Assembly (NCBI RefSeq): GCF_004340525.1 | Contig: NZ_SLWX01000006.1 | Coordinates: 154,725-218,724 of the forward strand | DNA from: Chromatocurvus halotolerans | GTDB lineage: Bacteria > Pseudomonadota > Gammaproteobacteria > Pseudomonadales > Halieaceae | Length of the DNA stretch: 64,000 nucleotides | Reading direction: 5' to 3' | In this document: one piece after another, positions 58,585 through 64,000 of the stretch | Layout of the letters: each line of letters starts with the position of its first letter | Position numbering within the stretch: position 1 is the stretch's first letter | The notes under the pieces: generated by a model | What the model saw: only the letters and a program-made list of their open reading frames with translations | Databases searched by the model: none | Told to the model about the DNA's origin: nothing | Translations under genes and position numbers: made by a program

Positions 58585-59364
58585 CTAGGCTCCCCGCAAC
58601 ACGCCGTTGCCCAGGCTAGCCCGGCACGGCTGAGACCAGCCACGCACCACGCCATGGGCGTTCTCGATATCTTCGTGGGTATCGATTTCACACCAGCTGA
58701 GCCCCTCGATGCAGCAGGCCACTACAGCATGTTTCTGGGCGATGACATCGATCGCCGAGAGGTACCAGCGGTTCAGCCCGCCACCAAAGCGCATGCTGCG
58801 CTCCAGCTCGGCGCGAAAAATATCGGCTCCATGTGCCGTAAAACGCGTCATGCCTATCGATTCACCGTTAACATCCTCGGGATCGAGTTTCTTGCCAATC
58901 TGCCGCAGACGTCCACGCTCAAGAATGACCTTCATATCATCATCATCGTAATATCCTTTACGATCGACGGTGAGGGTTATCGGGCACGTGGCTTCCACGT
59001 CAAGCAGCGTCTGCAGTACGGCGGTTTCAAAAAGCGTGTCACCGTTGATGAGAATGAAAGAGTCATGCATTTCATGCCGCGCAATCCAGCATGTTCCCAG
59101 GTTATCACTCGCCGCAAAGAACGGATTGTGCAGGCTCCGCACGAGAAGCCGGTCACTGCTGAAACCGGCAATGATCGCTTCCACCTTATCTGTTGCATAA
59201 CCGGTGACAACCACCACTTCCTCAATCTGTGGGCAGCGCGCGATGCTGTGCAGCTGCCACTCGAGCACCGGCGTACCTGCAACTGCCAGTGCACATTTCG
59301 GCTGATTTTCCGTTAGCGGCAGCAGGCGACTGCCCTGGCCGGCGCTCAGTATTATCACTTTCAT
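58585..59364 (-). CDS. Sugar/alcohol-phosphate nucleotidyltransferase
   Basis: 259 residues with the signature AGQGSRLLPLTENQPKCAL at the start and metal/substrate Asp in INGDTLF, of the LicC/inositol-phosphate cytidylyltransferase type. It likely makes CDP-alcohol (choline, inositol or similar) from CTP, supplying the CDP-alcohol phosphotransferase three genes on. Start 59364 follows a GGGGGG-rich ribosome site. First gene of the operon and divergent from the RND permease. Confidence 0.87.
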   Translation of the reverse strand: MKVIILSAGQGSRLLPLTENQPKCALAVAGTPVLEWQLHSIARCPQIEEVVVVTGYATDKVEAIIAGFSSDRLLVRSLHNPFFAASDNLGTCWIARHEMHDSFILINGDTLFETAVLQTLLDVEATCPITLTVDRKGYYDDDDMKVILERGRLRQIGKKLDPEDVNGESIGMTRFTAHGADIFRAELERSMRFGGGLNRWYLSAIDVIAQKHAVVACCIEGLSWCEIDTHEDIENAHGVVRGWSQPCRASLGNGVLRGA

Positions 59365-59559
59365 GTAGATCCCCCCCGGGATATTGCGCGCATTATTGTC
59401 GTTGCGCTCCTCGCATCCCGGTAAAGATACCAGTTTTATTCGCACAGCGCGCACCCTGACGCTGCAGACGGGTGTGCAACGGCACCGGCGTCTTAATCAC
59501 GCTGAGCATTCACCGAACGACAAGGCGAGAGCGTTCAGGCGCCTGGGGCGCAAAAACCC

Positions 59560-59599
59560 TTGCGAGCTTTTGATATGGTGTTATAGTTATGCATAACAC
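59560..59599 (+). promoter_or_regulatory. Promoter and overlapping palindrome for the RND operon
   Basis: TTGCGA (59560-59565), 16-base spacer, TATAGT (59582-59587). Over the -10 lie a perfect 12-bp palindrome GTTATGCATAAC (59586-59597) and outer arms GTGTTAT (59578-59584) and ATAACAC (59593-59599). The layout fits a repressor operator. If the promoter is right, transcription starts near 59594, downstream of the first ATG. Confidence 0.5.
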
Positions 59600-62500
59600 T
59601 ATATCGATGGCAGATACCGACGTGCAGCACATCCCGCAGAAACCCGGCGCACACCCAGGACTGATTTCGACCCTGGCCAGCCACCCCCTCGCCGCCAACC
59701 TTCTCATGCTGGTCTGCATTCTGGCGGGCATCTGGGGCCTGCGTCAGCTGAATGTCCAGCTGAATCCAACGCAGCCCACACGCAGCATCGAGGTTGAACT
59801 GACCTGGCCCGGCGCCGCGGCAGAAGACGTGGAGCAGCTCGTGACGCAGCCCGTGGAGCACCAACTGCGCTCGCTGCCAGGACTTGAAAGCCTGACATCG
59901 ACCACACAGAGCGGCGCGGCATCCATTCGTCTGCGCTTCAGCGGAGCGGAAGACATCAGTGCGGCTGCCGATCGGGTCAAACAGCGGGTCGATCAGGCGC
60001 GCGACCTGCCGGCAGATCTGGAAACGCCGGTCATCCGTCAAGCCATCTATTACGAAACCGTCGCGGCCATATTGCTATCGAGTGATGGACCCCTTTCCGA
60101 GCTGGTGCCTGAAGCCCGCCGTATTCAACGTGACCTGCTGGCGCGCGGTCTCGATCAGGTGGAATTCAGGGGCGTACCGCGTGAGGAGATCGCAATACAG
60201 ATCGACAGCCAGACACTGTTTGAGCTCGGTGTCCCCCTTCACGATATTGCGGCCAGCGTTCTGAGAAACAACCGTGACATTTCCGCCGGCACCGTCGGCT
60301 CAGGCGCATCGGCGCTCGCACTGCGGGCTCCCGAGCAGCGACGCAGTCCGCAGGAGCTGGCCAAGCTGCCGCTGCAGACGGGCAGCGGCGCACAGCTGCA
60401 GCGCCTAGACAGCATCGCGTTGATCGAGCGTCGTTATCAGGACAACCAGCGCCTGCTTTTCCATGACGGCGATGCGGCCATCATGATACGCGCGCGCCGC
60501 GCGCCAGATTCGGACGTGATGGCAGAAGCGCAGATTCTGCGCGAGTGGCACGCAGAGAACGTGGATTCCCTTGCAGCACGCGGCATTGACGCCGGAGTCT
60601 GGCTGGAAGCCTGGCGCTTTGCCCGTGACACGCTGATGCTGGTAGTGAATAACGGCATCACGGGCCTGTTCCTCGTGGTCGCCATTCTGTTTCTTTTCCT
60701 AAATACCCGCGTGGCCGCCTGGGTCACGCTGGGAATACCGGTATCGTTCCTGACGGCGCTTTGCGCATTCTGGTATCTGGGTGGCTCGATCAACTTCATC
60801 AGCCTGGTCGGCGCGGTGATGGCCATCGGCATTGTGGTCGATGACGCCATCGTGGTTGGCGAACATGCGCTGGCACGCTTTGAGGCAGGTGCCAGCCCGG
60901 CAGAGGCCGCTGCGAGTGGAGCACGGCGAATGTTCGCACCGGTTGTGGCGTCATCGCTGACCACGCTCGCCGCGTTCCTGCCGCTGGTTGTCCTCGACCA
61001 GGCTTCCATTCGCGAAATCCCGCTGTTGATTTTCTGCATTATCATTGCGTCGCTCTTTGAATGCTTTCTGATCCTGCCCGGTCACCTGAGACACAGCTTC
61101 GAGCGGATGCAGCATCGCGTTCCGGGGAAATTCCGGCGCGGCTTCGATCATTACTTCCAATGCATGGTATCGCGCCTGTTCCGACCCGGACTGCACTGGT
61201 GCCTGGACAATCGACGTACCGTCGTGGCCGTTGCGCTGGGCGCCTTCGTGGTGGCACTGTCGCTACTCTTCAGCGGGCGAGTAAAGCCCGAACTCGACCT
61301 CCAGCTGAATTTTGAATTTGCCGATGCCCACGTGCGGTTTGCGCCACACGCGACCGAGGCCGACAAAGAAAGCTATCTGCGAGCCCTCGAAACGGCACTG
61401 CAGAAAACCGACGACGCGTTCGGCGGCAATGTCGTGATTACCCAGGTACGCTCGCACAACTGGGCGCGCCTTGATCAGCAGGAGCGCCACGGCGCGCAAT
61501 ATGCGGCGGTCGAGGCCGAGCTGGTATCTCCTGAGGACCGACAGGTAACGCTGGCTGATTTTTCCGCAGCCTGGAAACAGCGCGTGGCGGCAAACAGCGC
61601 GGTCGAACAGGTCGCATTCTCTTCGGGCGAAGACAGCACGCCGGACCTTCAGCTATTCCTCCGTGGAGACGATACCCAGACACTCAAGGCCGCCGCCGAG
61701 CAGCTGGCCGCGGCGATTTCACAATATCCCGGCGTTACCCACACATTCGACGATCTTCCCTATGGCGATCAGCAGTGGCTCTTTTCACTGACCGCAGAAG
61801 GCCGCGCGGCAGGGCTTAGCAGCGAAGAGGTCGGAAGACAGGTCACCGCGGCTTTTCAGGGACATCGCGTGCAGCTGTTCATGGAGGGCGATGCGGAACT
61901 GGAAATCCGGGTATCTCTGCCCGAGAGTGAACGACGGCAACCTGCCCGCGTCGCAACACTTCCCATTGTCACGCCCGACGGCCACAGCGTGCCGCTAGCC
62001 AGCATAGCGACACTGGAATCACAGCGCGGAATCGATCGTATTCGGCATCGCGATGGGCAGCGTGTTGTGAATGTCTATGCCAACGTCGATCGTCGCGTGA
62101 ACACGCCCATGACAATCATCGCCGACCTTGAGGCGCAGACCATTCCGGAAATAACCCACAGATACGGCGTGCAGTATGGCCTTGGCGATGGTTCCGCAGA
62201 AGAAGCCCGAGTGCTCGGCGACATGCTGATCGGAGCCGTGATAGGTCTGATTCTTATCTACCTCATTCTCGCCTGGATGTTTGCATCATGGTCCTGGCCG
62301 CTGGCCGTCATGGTGGCAATCCCACTGGGATTCACCGGCGCACTCTTTGGCCTGCAGATCATGGGGTTGAATCTGGGTGCCATGGCGATAATGGGGCTGT
62401 TTACCCTGACCGGCGTCATCATCAACGACTCGATCATCCTCATCAACTCCTACCGCGAGCTCAGAGAGGGCCCGATGACAGCACGCGAAGCGCTTGTTGA

Positions 62501-62774
62501 AGCCTGCGTCTCGCGCCTGCGCCCGGTATTGCTGACATCAATCACCACTACTTTGGGACTGGCACCCATGATGCTGGAGAGCTCGCCGATGGGAGAGGCG
62601 ATGGCACCCATTGCCGTCGTGATCTGCTTTGGTCTCATGTATGGCACGGCTCTCATACTCATCGCGATTCCAGCAATCCTGTCGCTGATTGATCGGCCTG
62701 CCAGGCAGACTCAGTCGGCCCGGAACCCGACAACACCAACTCACGTGCCACTGCCCGGATACTACGGAGAATGA
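59589..62774 (+). CDS. RND efflux permease
   Basis: 1061-residue proton-driven inner-membrane exporter of the AcrB class with twelve helices and two periplasmic domains. TM4 carries the paired Asp (GIVVDDAIVV). The TM10 Lys of AcrB (AKNAIL) is replaced in IINDSIILINS, as in the common NDS subgroup. The second ATG at 59607 (MADTDVQHIP) is the better start if the predicted promoter is used. The adaptor gene follows, unusually after the permease; no outer-membrane channel gene is present. Confidence 0.92.
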   Translation: MHNTISMADTDVQHIPQKPGAHPGLISTLASHPLAANLLMLVCILAGIWGLRQLNVQLNPTQPTRSIEVELTWPGAAAEDVEQLVTQPVEHQLRSLPGLESLTSTTQSGAASIRLRFSGAEDISAAADRVKQRVDQARDLPADLETPVIRQAIYYETVAAILLSSDGPLSELVPEARRIQRDLLARGLDQVEFRGVPREEIAIQIDSQTLFELGVPLHDIAASVLRNNRDISAGTVGSGASALALRAPEQRRSPQELAKLPLQTGSGAQLQRLDSIALIERRYQDNQRLLFHDGDAAIMIRARRAPDSDVMAEAQILREWHAENVDSLAARGIDAGVWLEAWRFARDTLMLVVNNGITGLFLVVAILFLFLNTRVAAWVTLGIPVSFLTALCAFWYLGGSINFISLVGAVMAIGIVVDDAIVVGEHALARFEAGASPAEAAASGARRMFAPVVASSLTTLAAFLPLVVLDQASIREIPLLIFCIIIASLFECFLILPGHLRHSFERMQHRVPGKFRRGFDHYFQCMVSRLFRPGLHWCLDNRRTVVAVALGAFVVALSLLFSGRVKPELDLQLNFEFADAHVRFAPHATEADKESYLRALETALQKTDDAFGGNVVITQVRSHNWARLDQQERHGAQYAAVEAELVSPEDRQVTLADFSAAWKQRVAANSAVEQVAFSSGEDSTPDLQLFLRGDDTQTLKAAAEQLAAAISQYPGVTHTFDDLPYGDQQWLFSLTAEGRAAGLSSEEVGRQVTAAFQGHRVQLFMEGDAELEIRVSLPESERRQPARVATLPIVTPDGHSVPLASIATLESQRGIDRIRHRDGQRVVNVYANVDRRVNTPMTIIADLEAQTIPEITHRYGVQYGLGDGSAEEARVLGDMLIGAVIGLILIYLILAWMFASWSWPLAVMVAIPLGFTGALFGLQIMGLNLGAMAIMGLFTLTGVIINDSIILINSYRELREGPMTAREALVEACVSRLRPVLLTSITTTLGLAPMMLESSPMGEAMAPIAVVICFGLMYGTALILIAIPAILSLIDRPARQTQSARNPTTPTHVPLPGYYGE

Positions 62775-63910
62775 TCATGACCCTGAAAACAACCCTGGCC
62801 AGCATCACGCCACGGATCCAGCGCAAGAACGTTCTGTTCGCCATCGCCGTGGGTATCGGCACCATGACCACGACGGTTCTCATGGCCACGGCGCCGGAAC
62901 ATGCACCACAGGAGGTGGACGAGAAAGTGTGGCCAGTCAGTACGACGCTGGTTGAAGTGGATAGCCTGAGTCCAGAGCTGCAGGTGTACGGGAGAGTCGA
63001 GAGCCCAAGGCATACCCGCCTGTCCAGTGCACTTGATGCACCGGTGGTGGCCGTGCACGTCAGCGAGGGAGACAGCGTGCAAAAAGGTGAACCCTTGGTG
63101 ACGCTGGATGCCGCCGAGGCGCAGCTCGTTCACGCACAACGCGCGGCCGACCTGGCGGGAAACCTGGCAACACTCGAATCACTGGCAGCCGATTTCGACA
63201 GCGAACAGCGGGTTCTTGCGCAGATGCAGGAATTACAGGAACTCGCTGAAAGGCGGGTGAACCGGCTGAGAGAACTGTATGCGCGACAGTTGGTGTCCAC
63301 CACAGAGGTAGATACGCTGAAGCAGGAGGTGTCGATAAGGCGCATTGAATTATCGCGACAGCAGGCACTGGTAGAGAGACAACCTCAGCGACTCGCTGCC
63401 GCCCGCGCGGCTGTAGACAGCGCCAGGGCAGCGCTGGATGAACAACAGCTGCGCCTGGAACGCAGCGTGCTGCGAGCGCCCTTCGATGGTCGCGTCACCC
63501 TGGTGAATGCCTCCGAGGGGGATCGTGTGACACCCGGGAAAGTGCTCGTCGCCCTCTATGACCTTGAAAAGCTGCGCGTTCGTGCTCGCCTGCCATCGGC
63601 GCTGGTGCCCAGGTTGAAGTCGCACGTCGCCAGCGGCACCCGCATTTCCGCAGCAATAGCCGGTAGACTGGACATGGCAGAGCTCGACCAGTTGTCCAGT
63701 GAAATCGAATCGGGAAGCAGCGGTATTGACGCGTTTTTCAGGCTCCCGACCGGCAGTTCTCTGGAAATCGGTCGCACCGTGGATCTGGTACTGCAATTGC
63801 CGCCGGTAGACAACGTTGTGGCGGTGCCGCAGCAGAGCCTCCACAGGAACCGCTATATTTACGTTGTTGAAAACCAGCGCTTACGGGCCGTTGCCGTCGC
63901 GACACAGTAA
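62771..63910 (+). CDS. RND periplasmic adaptor, apparently lacking its C-terminal domain
   Basis: 379 residues: membrane anchor (about 20-40), split lipoyl/barrel-sandwich segments (VVAVHVSEGDSVQKGEPLVT and LRAPFDGRVTLVNASEGDRV) around a helical hairpin, then a beta-barrel. The protein ends at LRAVAVATQ, where related adaptors continue with some 50 residues of membrane-proximal domain. No other frame continues it convincingly before the next gene. Overlaps the permease by ATGA. Confidence 0.85.
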   Translation: MIMTLKTTLASITPRIQRKNVLFAIAVGIGTMTTTVLMATAPEHAPQEVDEKVWPVSTTLVEVDSLSPELQVYGRVESPRHTRLSSALDAPVVAVHVSEGDSVQKGEPLVTLDAAEAQLVHAQRAADLAGNLATLESLAADFDSEQRVLAQMQELQELAERRVNRLRELYARQLVSTTEVDTLKQEVSIRRIELSRQQALVERQPQRLAAARAAVDSARAALDEQQLRLERSVLRAPFDGRVTLVNASEGDRVTPGKVLVALYDLEKLRVRARLPSALVPRLKSHVASGTRISAAIAGRLDMAELDQLSSEIESGSSGIDAFFRLPTGSSLEIGRTVDLVLQLPPVDNVVAVPQQSLHRNRYIYVVENQRLRAVAVATQ

Positions 63911-63942
63911 CCGGTCATTCCGAGACGTTGTTGCCAGCGTGA

Positions 63943-63999
63943 CTATTTTGCCTTTGGCGGCATCAGCGCGCGGACAGTGTCGACGATTTCCCGCAAGTC
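63943..63999 (-). CDS. C-terminal fragment of an unidentified minus-strand gene
   Basis: Eighteen codons ending in TAG, reading DLREIVDTVRALMPPKAK, convergent with the adaptor gene and running off the right edge. The composition looks like a real helical protein end. Too short to identify. Confidence 0.4.
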   Translation of the reverse strand, partial: DLREIVDTVRALMPPKAK

Positions 64000-64000
64000 A

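Overview
This is a high-GC, gene-dense chromosomal stretch from a gammaproteobacterium outside the Enterobacterales. The evidence is conserved neighbourhoods: rpsB divergent from map-glnD; dapC-arsC-like-dapD-dapE; dapA-bamC; DUF2066-perM-hda divergent from purM-purN-DUF3108; dcd-apbC divergent from metG followed by rnfABCDGE; and holD-like next to rimI. I cannot place it more precisely from sequence alone. I see no CRISPR array, insertion sequence, prophage, tRNA or rRNA. Most genes overlap their neighbours by 1 to 20 bases (ATGA, GTGA, TGATG junctions), so much of the window is organised as tightly coupled operons. Only the rpsB-map gap (64-377) exceeds 300 bases without a gene.

Layout. 1-13.9 kb: edge of rpsB, then a plus-strand run map, glnD, dapC, an endonuclease III homologue, an ArsC/Spx-like protein, dapD and dapE, meeting a minus-strand operon dapA-bamC-MBL hydrolase-cyclase-like protein-rsmJ-SDR. 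Five genes here serve lysine/diaminopimelate synthesis or depend on it by position. 14-19 kb: a DUF3806-like secreted protein, a four-gene MCE lipid-transport operon (STAS-permease, ATPase, MCE protein, PqiC-like lipoprotein) and a small MscS channel. 19-24 kb: sppA, DUF2069, a WrbA-like flavoprotein behind a coupled leader ORF, then yihY and a thioredoxin-fold lipoprotein. 24-31 kb: quinone oxidoreductase, a frameshifted S9 peptidase, prlC, and a pterin/deazapurine-looking group (PTPS homologue lacking the usual Cys, SDR, YhhQ transporter).

31-46 kb is mostly housekeeping: hda, perM, DUF2066, purMN, DUF3108, dcd, apbC, metG and the complete Rnf electron-transport operon rnfABCDGE. 45.7-49.6 kb: a small acidic protein, rimI, a HolD-like protein, a GT2 glycosyltransferase and an Nramp-related transporter with altered metal-site residues. 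49.8-53.3 kb: a surface lipoprotein with Ig-like and calcium-loop-like segments, followed by a DUF3187 outer-membrane protein.

53.3-59.4 kb is the most unusual part: a six-gene minus-strand operon joining a sugar-phosphate/alcohol-phosphate nucleotidyltransferase, a HIT protein, LptF, LptG, a CDP-alcohol phosphotransferase with a degenerate nucleotidyltransferase-like N-terminus, and a polysaccharide-type flippase. It reads like a pathway that activates a phospho-alcohol with CTP, attaches it to a lipid or glycan, and moves the product through the envelope. From 59.5 kb a divergent RND efflux permease and its adaptor follow, with a palindrome over the predicted promoter. The last bases hold the C-terminus of one more minus-strand gene.
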